Assembly (NCBI GenBank): GCA_036346255.1
Contig: CM070622.1
Location: forward strand, 31,212,751 to 31,276,750
From: Ampelocalamus luodianensis
Taxonomy: Eukaryota; Streptophyta; Magnoliopsida; Poales; Poaceae
Direction of reading: 5' to 3'
DNA length: 64,000 bases
In this document: in pieces, positions 23,091-34,217 of the stretch
Position numbering within the stretch: the stretch's first letter is position 1
Layout of the letters: every line of letters starts with the position of its first letter
Translations under genes and position numbers: made by a program
The notes under the pieces: generated by a model
Databases searched by the model: none
What the model was told of the DNA's origin: nothing
Seen by the model: the letters and a program-made list of their open reading frames with translations, nothing else

Positions 23091-23782
23091 CTGGGGTGAT
23101 GCTTATTGCTGAGATCATCGGTCCGTAGTAACCTTGAGTAGGAATGCAACAAGTGCCATTGGCAGCCCAGAAAAGATGGATCTCAAGGAAGTTTTTCGAC
23201 ACAGTTGCAATGTATCTCTTATTAAATGTGGTCAAAGATTTTCCACCAGCCGTCTTCCTTACATCGAAGTTCTTTTCTTTCAGAACACCCTATACAAATG
23301 TCAATCTGGATAAAGAATGCTTTGGGATAAAGAACAAAAAAATTCATAGGCAAATTACTATACAATGCACTCAATATGTACCTGGACATATGTGTCAAAA
23401 ACTCTCCTTCCTGTGCTTTCCCAAGTCTGCGTGTCTGGATAAGCAAACACTGCAAATTGAAGTAGAACAGTGTAATTTCCATTCTCAAGTCCAAGGCCAT
23501 AGTATCTCAGGGATGATGGTGATATCCTCGCAGTCTGCAACAATTCTGAATCCTGTGCATTCTGAAACTGCTGGGAGCTTTATATTATGAAACTTCCATT
23601 TGGGGTCTCGTTGAATTTTCCTACATTGCTCACACCCCATCTTGTTTGACCGGCTACATAATATGATGCAGCTCCATGGTTTGTCGGATCAACTTCGTAC
23701 ATAATATCATCTGAGCCCGTCATAGATCGATTACTGCCACAGTCTACCGCAAAGGAATAATCTGCAGTTAAGGGCCTGTTTG

Positions 23783-26700
23783 AAGAAAACCGGCAGGAGG
23801 GCTGCCTGTTATATTGATAGAGAAAGGACGGAAACAAGAGTACAAAGGCCGGAAGAGTATCAGGCCTTAATTACAAAAGATTAAAACGCTCCAAACAGTT
23901 GGCCCCCGCAAAGGACCAAGTTCTACCCTCCTCCTTGATCTTCAATAAGAGTTCCTGCGGTGTGGTAGCTTTGCTGTTGAAAATTCTTGCATTGCGTTCC
24001 TTCCAGATCATCCAGGCAATTAGGATGAGGGTCGTGGTCGTGGCCTTCCGAGGGGAGTCTTTTCTCTCCCCTATGTTGGACCACCAATTTAGGATGTTTG
24101 TGCTAAGAGACCAAAGATATGGCTGTAAACTCTCATTTTCGAGCCAATCTGCCATGTGCTTCCAAATTCTTGCGGAAAAGCGGCATTGGGCGAAAAGGTG
24201 GAAGGCCGATTCCGAGGTGTATCTGCAGAGTGGGCAGCAGCGTGTGTTTGGCCATCCTCTAACCTCCAGCCTGTCTGGGGTCCATAGCCTATTCTGGATT
24301 GCCAGCCAAGCGAAGAATTTGCTCTTTGGGGGGGGGGGGGCGTGGGTTTTCCAAACTAAAGTTTGGAGGTTTGTAGTTGTCGAGCCTAGATAATGTAGGG
24401 CGTAGGCAGATTTTGAGGAGTAGTTTCCGCTTGGGGTTATCTTCCAAGTAATCTCGTCTAGAAAGCCATGGACTAGGTTGATTTGGTTGGTTTTGGTCCA
24501 GAGTCGCACGAATTGTTGGATGTGTTGGACTGAAAGCCCCCTGTGGATATTTATATCCTGAACCCAGCGGCCGTTATGTAAGGCAGAGGCCACTGTCTGG
24601 TCTCTCTTCTTGGAAATTTCAAAAATCTTAGGGGCTATATCTATTGGTGCCTCTCCATTCAACTAGGCCGAGTACCAGAATTGAGCTGTCAGACCGTCCC
24701 CAAGGGAAATCCTGGTTGCTACCGCGAAAAGGCTCCTATCCCCGTCATCGCAAGGTGTGTCCATTCCGACCCAAGGTTTGGATGGGGACTTCCACATTTG
24801 CCACAACCATCGAGTCTTAAAGCCGCAGAGAAATTCGAGAGGTTGAGGACACCTAGGCCACCAAACTGGGTTGGGCGACAAACTTTGTCCCAGCTGATTT
24901 TACACTTGCCCCCTGAGAAGTTTTCATGACCGGCCCAAAGGAAATGACGCCTAATTTGATCTAGGACACGGAGCACCACCTTGGGAGGGTTGAAGACCGT
25001 GAGGTAGTAGATTGGGATCGAGGTAAGGACCGATTTAACCAGGGTGGTCCGTCCAACTGGGGACAGCAGCCGCCCTTGCCAGCTGGCTAGCCTGCCACCC
25101 ACTTTGTCCAAAAGGGGCTGGTAATCCACCCTGCGCAGTCTTTTGTGGGTGAGCGGTAGACCGAGGTATTTTATTGGAAAAGTAGATCGAATTGCCGAGA
25201 AGTCGAGAAGGACCGTGCTTAGGTCTATAAGGTCGCAGCTAATTGGAAGCACCTTGCTTTTTTGAAAGTTTGTATGCAGCCCTGTAACGTCACCGAAATT
25301 GTTAAAGATCTGGGCGGTTGTGTGGATTTCAGATGCGCTTGGATTGATGAAAATTGCCACATCATCTGCATAAATGGAGGTTCTAAGACTGGCGAAACGA
25401 TCTCGCGTATGGGCCAGGAACCCCAAATCTGTTGCCATCTCTAGGAGGCGTTGGATGGGATCAATGGCCAAAATGAAAAGGAAAGGTGAGAGTGGGTCCC
25501 CCTGCCTTAGCCCCTTCCGTGGGTGATCGCCTTGCCGGGAATACCGTTGAGGAGGATTCTGGACGAGGCAGATTTCAGGAGGGCCGCCACCCAGTTTGAC
25601 CATCTGTAGGGGAAACCTTTTTTTCTGTAGCAGGTCGAGGAGGTAGTCCCAGCGAACTGAGTCGAAAGCCTTTGCAATGTCGAGTTTGAGAAAGAGCGTA
25701 GGGGTTTTGGAACGGTGGAGCCTTCTTATCAAGTTGCGCACGTAAAGGAAGTTATCGTGAATACTCCTTGTTTTAATGAAGGTGCTATGTGCTTGTGAAA
25801 CCAGGGTTTGAAGGATTGATGCTACCTGCAGCGTGAGCGTTTTCGCAATCCACTTCCCGATGCCATGGATGAGACTGATGGGTCTAAAGTCTTGCACTGC
25901 GTCTGACCCCTCTTTTTTTGGGATTAGCACAATGTTGGCTGTGTTGAGAAGATGAAGGTGCGTCGTGCGGAGGGAGTGGAAGCTGTGGAACATTGCCATG
26001 ATATCCGCCTTGATGATTTGCCAGCAAGATTTTTAAAAATTTGAGGTGAAACCATCCGGGCCTGGGGCTTTTCTCCCGGTAAAAGACTTAAAGCGTTGAG
26101 GACTTCAGACTTCGTGAAAGCAACTTGCAGGTGGTCAAGATCTGACTGTGAGAGATTAAGGGCCACCTAGTTAAGGTCCAGGGTGCGTGTAGCGGGCGGG
26201 GCAAACATTTCTTCAAAATGCTTTTGGACCACATCCTCCTTTTCTGTGTGCAGGGTCGCCCACCCAGGCCCGTTCTGGAGCTTTTGGATGTGGTTTTTAC
26301 GCCTTTGGCCAATAACTTTAAGGTGGAAGAACTTTGTGTTTGCGTCGCTTTCTCTTAGGTTGGTAATATGGGAGCTTTGGCGTTGCCTAGCGCGCTCAAT
26401 CACAGCCACCCCATGACTCTCCTTTTAAGGCTAGACCTCAGGTTAGATTTAGGCGGTGTTAGAGCCCTGTGGTCTTGGGCTACGTCAAGCCGAAGGATTA
26501 GCTCTAAGGCCATGTGTAGGTGGATCTTAGGTTGAGGAAATAAATTTCGGCTTCAGGATTTTAGAGTCGAGGTAGTGGAAGCTAGCTTGTGGTTCAGTCG
26601 GTGCATCGGCTCTGTGTGCTGGCACACGGCGAGCCAGGATCTTTGGATCGCGTCGAAGAACCCTGGCATCCTGATCCAAAAGTTTTCAAACCGAAAGCTT

Positions 26701-27314
26701 CTTGGGTGAGCAGGGCTGCAGATGGTAGAGAGCAATGGGGCAATGGTCGAAGACTGAGGAAGACAACGCCTGAAGAGAGTGGTTCCCAAAGAGGGAGTCC
26801 CAGCCTACGTTACAGATGACTCTGTCCAACCTGACTAGGGTTGGTTTCTGTCGCTCATTGCTCCACGTAAATTTTCTGTTCTGCAGGTGGATTTCTTTTA
26901 GTTCGCAGGTGTTGAGAGTGGTGCGAAATTGAGCCATATGTCGCGGGTTGAGGTTGGAGTTGTTTTTGTCGGCAGCGCGGTATATGAGATTAAAGTTACC
27001 CTGGGAAGGCTTTAAGGAAGTCAGTTCCTAGAGAAAAGCCCGCTTTTGACCTCTTTGGGGAGGCATACGCTATTGTTAGACAGAAGGTCGAGTGGCACAC
27101 TCTGACGGTGACGGTCGCTGACAGGTTGTAGGTTGATTGAAGCACGCTTTCTACCTCGATGTGGTCGTTGTTCCAGAGGAGTAGTATTCCTCCCCTTGTG
27201 CCCTCGGCCGGTTTTTGAGCGAAATTCCGTAGATTGTGCCCTCCGAGGTAGCCGGTTAGATTTTGGTCCACGTTTGTAATCTTTGTTTCCTGGAGGCAGG
27301 CGAGGAGGCGAGGT
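23783..27314 (-). mobile_element. L1-type LINE, 5'-truncated
   Basis: Flanked by the 10-bp duplication GGCCTGTTTG (23773-23782 and 27315-27324), which is the very end of the host MITE. Read on the minus strand it begins inside the endonuclease domain and ends after a 3' UTR of about 90 bases with CCTGCCGG and a poor T/A tail. Endonuclease, reverse transcriptase and C-terminal zf-RVT regions are present. The 5' UTR, ORF1 and the start of the endonuclease are missing, as is usual for 5'-truncated LINE copies. Confidence 0.85.
23871..27310 (-). pseudogene. LINE ORF2 (endonuclease-reverse transcriptase), broken
   Basis: Endonuclease remnants lie at about 27310-26690: LACLQETKI, then GGILLLWNN, then FTWSNERQKPTLVRLDRV. 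Reverse transcriptase runs in one long frame of 426 codons (25999-24719) with ANIVLIPKK, KLDIAKAFDSVRW, GLRQGDPLSPFLF and the intact catalytic box YADDV. After a stop/frameshift near 24663-24720 the zf-RVT domain follows (24662-23871) with KSKFFAWLAIQNRLWT, CPLC...H and ending WMIWKERNARIFNSKA. Frame changes occur in the endonuclease, at about 26160-26010 and at 24660, so the protein is not functional. The long intact RT frame suggests a moderately young copy. Confidence 0.85.
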
Positions 27315-27794
27315 GGCCTGTTTGGAATAGAGGAATTTCGGAGGAAATTCGTAGGAATCAGAAAACAACGGAAAAGGGAAGAGAATCTAGCGTTTGGAAT
27401 GGAGGATTGAGGTTGCCAAATTCTCTGTAAAGTTTCTGCCGCCTGTACTTTCACAGGAAAATAAAAATCCACCCAAACCCTTTTCCTACAATTCTAGTGT
27501 GCAGGGGAAGCTTACCATTCTAGTAGTCACGTTGTGGTTGGCGTTGTCCGAAACTGACCAGTGGGACCTCCAATTTATTTGGTATATCTATCGGTGATTC
27601 AATTGGAAAATTTTCTACTTTTAATGTTTTTATGTCATTCCTATGTTTCATGGTTCATGTGTTATTTATTCCTACGTTCCAAACGTCTCTTCTCATATTT
27701 TTCCAGTGTTTTCCAATCCTCTGTTTGTCGCTACATTCCTATACATTTTTGTGTTTTGTCATGTTTTACATTCGTACGTTCCAAACAGCCCTAA

Positions 27795-28029
27795 GATGTA
27801 AAAATTTGTAACCTTTATTTAAATCTATGAGACGTGGTCTACTGCTAGAGTTGAAGAGTGAAAGATATACATTCTGGAGAACCACGGAAACAAGGGGTGT
27901 CTCGCTGGAGACAGTTTAGTCCAGAAGGTATATGCTGGGACATAATTGAATTGAAAATTAGAAGTTATGAGAAAATATTTGTCAAAAATCAACTCTTGGA
28001 AGGTAAAATTAATGTGATAAGTACCTGTT
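27795..28029 (-). other. Pseudogene intron and exon flank
   Basis: Contains the donor (GTATATC on the minus strand, 27864-27870) and the LNCLQRDTPCFRG exon (27871 to about 27925). The rest is intron-like. Confidence 0.5.
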
Positions 28030-28640
28030 GTTTGGTGCTACCAAGTACGAACTTTTTTGCAACCAAGTTCCTTGACCCCAAAAAAAAAAGAAAAGAAATG
28101 TTTAGCTTGTCAGGCAACATATTGATACAATGTTGTTGACTACGTGTAATTTTTCCTCTGCACAACAAATTTCAGAAATTTGAACCTACAATTGCAAACT
28201 GTTCTGGGTAACTCAAGAAGGAAAGTTACCAGAGAGCTGGTTGTATGAAAAATCTCTGCAAACAAAACAAAAATCACTACAAGCGAAATGAATACATCGT
28301 TTTAGTACTAACAGATAATTTGCAATGTACTGCTATGTCGAATTGCGAGGCATACAAATTGTTTAGTGAAGAGCTTTTTACATCTGGCAGGCTTCCTGGA
28401 AGGCTATTGTTCCCAAGAAACCTGAGTCGGGTACACTTGAAGATGACGAAACATATGAATGTCAGCTTAAGAAGTCCTTGTATGATGGATATAATCTCCA
28501 GAAAGACTTCCTGACAAGAAGGCAAGCACATCCAGATTCAGGAGGGATTGAGGAACTTGGCCTGTGATATTGTTAAAACTGGAAGTCCCTGAGGCAATAA
28601 GATATATAGCAACATTACTCAAACAGATGCTTTGCATTAA

Positions 28641-29029
28641 AAAGCAATCGATAACAACAGAAACTGATGCCGCACATGAGCAAGTCAGACTACAGTGAAT
28701 TACGCAAGCAAAACAGCACTACTGTAAAATTTTCAAGCAAGTGTTGACCATAGAACAATGGATAATCACTTAGCAGTACCTCTACCCATGATCGTTCTAA
28801 TCGCACACAAAATAGGTCTATTACAATACCATCATTTTTTTCGAAAACACATCGAGCCGAAGGATAGACAACTTGGGATGGACATATGAGATATTAGCAA
28901 AGTTCACTCTATCAATTAAAACCCTGCATGTGACCCAATTCATGATGGGAACATAATCTAAAAGGTACCTGCTATAAGAATTTGGATAATGAGGACACAT
29001 GAAAGGATCAAATTAAGTATCAAACATCT
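28641..29029. other. Intergenic, no gene recognised
   Basis: AT-rich. Could be a further intron or upstream sequence of the receptor-kinase pseudogene. No signal peptide exon or further LRR exon was recognised. Confidence 0.4.
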
Positions 29030-31800
29030 TGTCGGACCCAGGGGTAATACCCCCAAATCCTCTGTGTATTTCTGAACTAGTCCTATGATCAGTAGCTAAT
29101 TTACACAGTAAATAAATGTGGTAATATCTATAATTCGTATAACTTTATTAAATAACAGAGTTGATTACCAGAAAGGCTTACGAGCCAACAATAAAGAACA
29201 CAGTGAAAGACGAAGAAGAAGTAGTAGAGTCCAGCTGATCTGTCACAGGCAATCGACCAGGGTAGCGGCCTAGCCGTCGAGATCTACACCGGTAGCAAAG
29301 TCCTTGTCTTCTGAAATTTATTTGCATAAAGCAAGTATGAGCACAACTACCGTGCTCGCAAGTTACACCCAACAGTTAACAGAGTTAATGTATGAATGGA
29401 TGTAACAAAGGAAGGCTTATATGGTTATTTGTGCAACAACAACATTTGACATTAAATACAATACTAAGTTCAAAAGCGCAAGTTTTATAATATCTAAAAT
29501 TGATTTTGAATTAATAAAGATAGTGTAGGCACTAACCTAATACTAACATAAACACGGGCACCAACCCGGGGCTTCAACCCATAACTTTTCTCATGGATAC
29601 CCATCCATGTCAAAACTGTTTTACAAAAACATTTTGAAAACCAAAACCTAAGTCTAACTTTGAGTGACTTTGCCAAGCATGTCCATGACCGTGGACACGG
29701 CTATTCGAATAGTTCTTTAACACTCTGCAGAGGTTGTACAGCTTTACCCACATGATATGAATTCTCTAGTTTGTTTGGCATGTGTCGATACCACCGCTCA
29801 CTACCTTAGTTAAGCAGTCTAGAGCACGTGTCAAGGCCTTTACAATACGCCATCCCACCGTAGTCCTGCCTCGCTAAGGATTTACCCCCTTTGGACTAAC
29901 CATCCGCCGGGTTCAGAGCCCCTCTTGCGCCAGGTGGGAATACATAAAAGTAGGTCATACAGACACCCACGCAACCGGATGGCATGACCACGGTGAAATG
30001 TTGTAAATTAATTAGCTAGGTCATGTCCACTCAGGACATGTGGTAGTACTATGTGGCTTAGCAATATGCGGCTCGAAGACCGGTTCTTAACTGCCCTGGG
30101 CGACAACCAACAGAACCCTGGGCCTCAACCTACCCCGTTGAGCCCATGCATAAACCTGCACCCACTAGACAACCAATTCGCCCAAGTCCAAACCATCATT
30201 TAATTTTATTTTATTTTTCAAAGTCATTTATAAAACTCCCATAACACACCAATGCCAAAGGTATAATTTAAACAACACCTGACTTTTGGCTGAAATTCCC
30301 CAAATCAAATATTTTTGGTCTAAGCATGGCTAAGCGTATATTTTTCCAAAGTGTTCTAGTTCATACTATTTCACAAACTAGATTTTTTATCTGAGATGTC
30401 AAGGTACTCTTGATACAATGTCAAATTTGGCAGTACAAAGGATTCAAGCATAACTATGATTTAAAACAGGTATTTAAATTACATTGAATAGAAATAAGCA
30501 TGCAATAATAATTTAAAACAAAGTTTAATTAATTTGAAATATTGGGATCAACATGATCAAAGATGTAACTTGCTTTGCTTGATTAGTTGCTCTCAAACGG
30601 CGTCGAAATCTGACTCTCCGATGTCGTCGAAATCTAAACGTGAAAATAAGTTAAATTCAAATAAAATTCAAATAGAACTCAAATGAAATCCAAATTAAAT
30701 AATTTTGGTTTAGATAGCTAGATCTTAAATTTAGACAAATTTAGAAATTTGAATCGACGAAATCGGAGTTCGTATGAAGGAGAACGAACCCCGGGAAGTT
30801 TAAACCCTAAAGAAAAACCCTAAAATGGATTTTCCTAGATTTTCCAAATTAAATTTCTATAGGAAATCCGATTTATGACGTCGGCTGATGTCAGGGCCGA
30901 ATTTGATTTAACCGAAGGAAAATAATTTCTTCTACTGACATGTGGGCCCGGGTCCATGGACCGGGTCCACGAAAATGCACTTTGGTCCGCGGTGGACCGG
31001 TGCCTCGTCGGTGACACGCGGGCGTGCCACATAGGCAAGCGCGCTGAGGTGGATGGCCAGATGGCGTGTACGTGGCGGTGAGGTGGCAGCGCCACGTCGG
31101 CAAAAGCCGATGGCGGATCGACGTCGAGCTCGCCGGCGCTACGCACCACGGCGAGATCCGCTGAGGGGCTCAATGTGAAGAGGGGGAGGTGAGGAGTGCG
31201 ATGCTCACCAATGTGGCGGATGGGCGCGAGGCGTTGGCCGGCGGCGACGAGATCGGGCTTGCGGCAGCGAGGGTGCTCCCGTGGGTTCCTGGTGACGGAG
31301 AGGAGAGTCCGAGGTAGCCTTCACGACGGCGGTTCCGAATATGCGATCAATGGCGCCGATCAGTCCTTGTGACCGCCGGAATTGAGGAAGAAATAGCGGG
31401 CGGCCAAGGATCTTCAAACGCGAAATACGGCAAAACCAAGAGGGGAGAGGAGGAGCGAGTCGAGGGGTTTGGAAGAGGGATAGATTGCGCATCCGGTGCT
31501 CCCTTTTATAGGGGTCGGGGAGGGGGTGAGGGAGGAGATCGTGTGCGTGGGTCTTACGGCGGCCATGGCGTGATTTCGGTGAAACGGGCGCGAGGAGAGG
31601 GGAAAATGGCCGGAGAGGGTGCGGGATTGAGGGACGGTTTGAATGCACACGCGGGCGCAGAAGAAGGGGGAGAGAATGGTGGCGTTGACGGAGCTTCCGT
31701 GTGAGAAAATGGCGGCGTTTGGGCGCGACTGTGGGAGGAATAAAGGAGCGGGGAAGAAGACGTGGGATGGACGTCATTTGGGGGTTGGATCATAATGGAC
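29030..31800 (-). mobile_element. Gypsy-like LTR, solo or isolated
   Basis: The left edge TGTCGGACCCAGGGG is typical of a Gypsy LTR 3' end read from the other strand. On the minus strand a TATA box CCTATAAAAGGG is at about 31500-31515. Body sequence around 30480-30790 and 30900-31000 is related to the LTR at 1-2401. No gag-pol sequence adjoins it, so it is probably a solo LTR. The right edge (about 31780-31870) and the target duplication could not be fixed. Open frames in its GC-rich part (31000-31780) have no domain. Confidence 0.55.
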
Positions 31801-32123
31801 AATGGATTCAAGCGTCCGACCACAACGCTCATATCGGATGTACTTAGGCTAGCATTATCCATAAAAAAATTCATCTATATTGTATTTTCATCTATTGTGT
31901 GTATGCTTATTGTCTCTCGTTGGTGATTAGATTTATCGTTTCCTGCTACTGCTATGTTTTTCAATACACATGACCTTTTCCGATTTATGCAATGACGGAA
32001 TTGTTTGCTGTAAACTACGTGCGAAATTGACGCGTTCCCAAACGTGGCTCCATCATCTCCATTCCTTACCGTTCCGCTTCCCCTACTCGCTCGCTCCGCC
32101 TGTGCCGCGCCGCTACAGCGCCG
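31801..32123 (+). promoter_or_regulatory. Villin upstream region
   Basis: Sequence between the Gypsy-like LTR and the villin TATA box. It is only about 300 bases, so proximal control sequences must lie here or within the LTR. A CT/GC-rich stretch precedes the TATA box. Confidence 0.4.
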
Positions 32124-32131
32124 TATAAATA
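32124..32131 (+). promoter_or_regulatory. Villin TATA box
   Basis: TATAAATA, a perfect plant TATA box, is followed by a CT-rich leader. Transcription should start at about 32155. Confidence 0.7.
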
Positions 32132-32154
32132 GGGCCTTTCTTAAAACAGGCGAG

Positions 32155-32442
32155 CCCTGCTTCGTCCGGATCAGATCTATGCATTGCTGTTTCGATCCGT
32201 CCCGTCCCACCCCTTCCCACGCCAACACAGAGGCAGAGCAGGAGCAATCATAGCGCCCCGCTTCCTTTATTAAGCACCATTGCCCCCGCTCTTCCCTGCC
32301 TGCCAGCCACCTCCACCCATCCGTCCATCGCCGCGCCACCCCTCCGCCTCCACCCGCTCCCACCCATCCGTCGATCGATCGATCGATCCTTGCTTCCTTC
32401 GTCCGTTCGTTCGCGCCCGCCGCCCGGTCGGATCCTTCGCAG
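32155..32442 (+). other. VLN: Villin 5' UTR exon 1
   Basis: C/T-rich leader containing a (CGAT)4 microsatellite at about 32372-32387. It ends at a candidate donor GCAG|GTACCG at 32442/32443. The acceptor for the first coding exon is at 34125 (TTTTTCAG). The start is estimated from the TATA box; the donor is the best candidate but not certain. Confidence 0.5.
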
Positions 32443-32631
32443 GTACCGGCTCGCCGCCTCTCCCGCCGATCGGCGCTCCCAAAGTCTTCTGTTTTCCCCC
32501 CGTCGATTGTGAGGTTCCTCCTTGGCTTCGATTCGATCCGCGCTAGTGTCGTTCTGGCGTGCGGTGCGATCTGATCTTGGCGGAGTTCGGGTGCGTGCTG
32601 CGATGCCTCCCGCCATTGCGTGTTTACGGGA

Positions 32632-32707
32632 GCGTTGCGTTTTGGGTGGTGGGGCTAGTGTGAAATGTGGCGTTGCGTTTTGGGTGGTGGGGCTAGTGTG
32701 AAATGTG
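32632..32707. repeat. 38-bp tandem duplication
   Basis: Two identical head-to-tail copies of a unit containing GTTGCGTTTTGGGTGGTGGG. Confidence 0.9.
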
Positions 32708-33654
32708 GCGTCTGTTTGCTCGACTTTGTGGGTGCTGGTTCAACCGATCGCTAGGAATGGGGGTGAGATGTGAGTGATCAGCGGATTAATTCTGAAAGCC
32801 ACCATGCGATTGCTTTGCTCTTTTTTTTTCTTTCTTTGGTATAATAAGTGAGGTAGGTTGCCGTTGATCCGGTTGCTTGGTCGGATCAGTGGTTGCCTGG
32901 CTGCAGTGAGCACTGGCTCGTGAAGGTAATTTAATGGAGTGAATAGATAGTTAATACACCTGATCCATAATTGGGCGTCGTGGGAGGCTGGTGATGATGT
33001 GCAGTCACAGGCATAAGATGTACTCCAATAACAGATATTCATGATCTCACAATGAAGTCGGTGATTGCTGTCTTCACCCTTTGAGAATATGGCCAACTCA
33101 TGGTCATATATGTCTGGGTACAGGCAGAACATCTGTGGCGTGGAGACTGATCTGCTGTTGCGCCTGTTACAGTTGTTATGTCGATCAAGCAATTTTGGCT
33201 GATAGTGTATAAACTTATTTAGTGGTTTATAAACGTGTATGATGCCAACCAGGTTGTATCTATTCAATTTTTTTGTTTGTTCACTTTTATGATGGATATA
33301 GTCGAATACCTGATTCACATTATGTGCGATGCCTTTCGTAATCTGTGATATTGTGTTGTCAGTAGAAGACCTTGAGTCCAATTCCTTTGTTGGTAACTGC
33401 AATAATAATGAAGCCCTCTTTGCTTTTGAATATGCTCAATTTGGGGAAGATTGTAAACTTGTATAATATTTTACATAATATCTCCTCTATAAAAGTAGTA
33501 TATATCTCAACTTTGCAGTGTTATCTATAATGTAATAAAAACAGGGTTAATTGTAAACAGCATCTTTACTTGAGAGGATAGAAATTCCCAGAGAGAAAAA
33601 GATCAATCAAGACATGTTTTTTCAAGTTCTATAACAAACACAGTTCTGTTTGCA

Positions 33655-33659
<5 letters not shown>

Positions 33660-33686
<27 letters not shown>

Positions 33687-33687
33687 T
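33660..33687. repeat. (AC)n microsatellite
   Basis: About 13 AC repeats preceded by short ATAT sequence. Likely polymorphic. Confidence 0.9.
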
Positions 33688-34217
33688 CTGTAGCATTTAG
33701 CCACACAATTGCGCGAGATTTACAGGTAGCTACATTTATACGAAGTTCAAGCAGATGTAATCTACGTGAACATTGTGTTCGGTTCATTCTAAATTACATG
33801 TTCTGTTCTGACTTACTGTTTTGGTTGGATAAAGAAATTATGTAATTCCAGCAGCACAATTTGTCATGACTGAATTGTATGCAATTGATGATGCTATCCT
33901 TTCAGGATTTACTTCCTTTGTTGATGTGCTCTTATTTGTTGTTAATTCCTAGGTCCCATCAGCTAACTTCTTCATTTGTTGGTATATGTTGATTGTTGTT
34001 TGAATATCATTACTTTTTAACATCAGCTTTTTCAATCCATGTTTACAATTCCAGATTAACTAAACTAGTCTTCCTTTTCAATGTTATTGATGGGTATTTA
34101 ATTGCTTTTCTATTTCCTTTTTCAGTGTATAGGTTCCTAGAGTTCTGTGGCATTGTTTTGTAGTGGACCCCTGCCTCTCTCTTGTGTTCAACTAAACCTT
34201 TGTAAGGTTGCTGCACA

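Larger units (their letters stand above)
23772..27791. mobile_element. Tourist-like MITE, split by a LINE
   Basis: Ends GGGCCTGTTTG (23772) and the inverse of GGGCTGTTTGGAACG (27791), flanked by the 3-bp duplication TAA (23769-23771, 27792-27794). Both are typical of Tourist/Harbinger MITEs. Without the LINE it is about 480 bp. Inner subterminal sequences on both sides share GGAATAGAGGA/GTAGGAAT-type phrases. It sits in an intron of the receptor-kinase pseudogene. Confidence 0.75.
23091..28640 (-). pseudogene. LRR-malectin receptor-like kinase pseudogene, kinase missing
   Basis: Minus-strand exons match the LRR VIII-2 type plant receptor kinases. LRR exon near 28260-28640 has FLGNNSLPGSLPDVKSSSLN. 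The next exons lie near 28157-28232 (NFPS-stop-VTQNSLQL) and 28030-28095 (LVAKKFVLGST). The exon ending at 27871 carries GLNCLQRDTPCFRGSPE. After a 4.1-kb intron the malectin exons follow at about 23560-23761 (YSFAVDCGSNRSMTGSDD), 23380-23560 and 23091-23287 (GKSLTTFNKRYI, WAANGTCCIPTQGYYGP). Splice sites around the large intron join perfectly (SPE-Y-YSF). Broken by a Trp-to-stop change at about 28215, a Tyr-to-stop change at about 23580, and degenerate LRR frames. No signal peptide, transmembrane or kinase exons are in the window. Confidence 0.82.
32443..34125 (+). other. Villin intron 1
   Basis: 1.68-kb intron in the 5' UTR, a common arrangement in plant cytoskeleton genes and often expression-enhancing. 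It holds a 38-bp tandem duplication (32632-32707) and an (AC)n microsatellite at about 33660-33687. No transposon is recognised. Confidence 0.5.

Noticed and set aside
29800..29960. Possible tRNA or rRNA fragment in the conserved-looking stretch
   Set aside because: No cloverleaf or A/B box pair could be made; the sequence fits the interior of the Gypsy-like LTR.
31205..31777. 190-codon minus-strand frame near the LTR
   Set aside because: GC-rich U3/R region of a Gypsy-like LTR; composition-driven and without motif.
32740..33402. 220-codon minus-strand frame in villin intron 1
   Set aside because: No recognisable domain, antisense in an AT-rich intron, no promoter or splice support.
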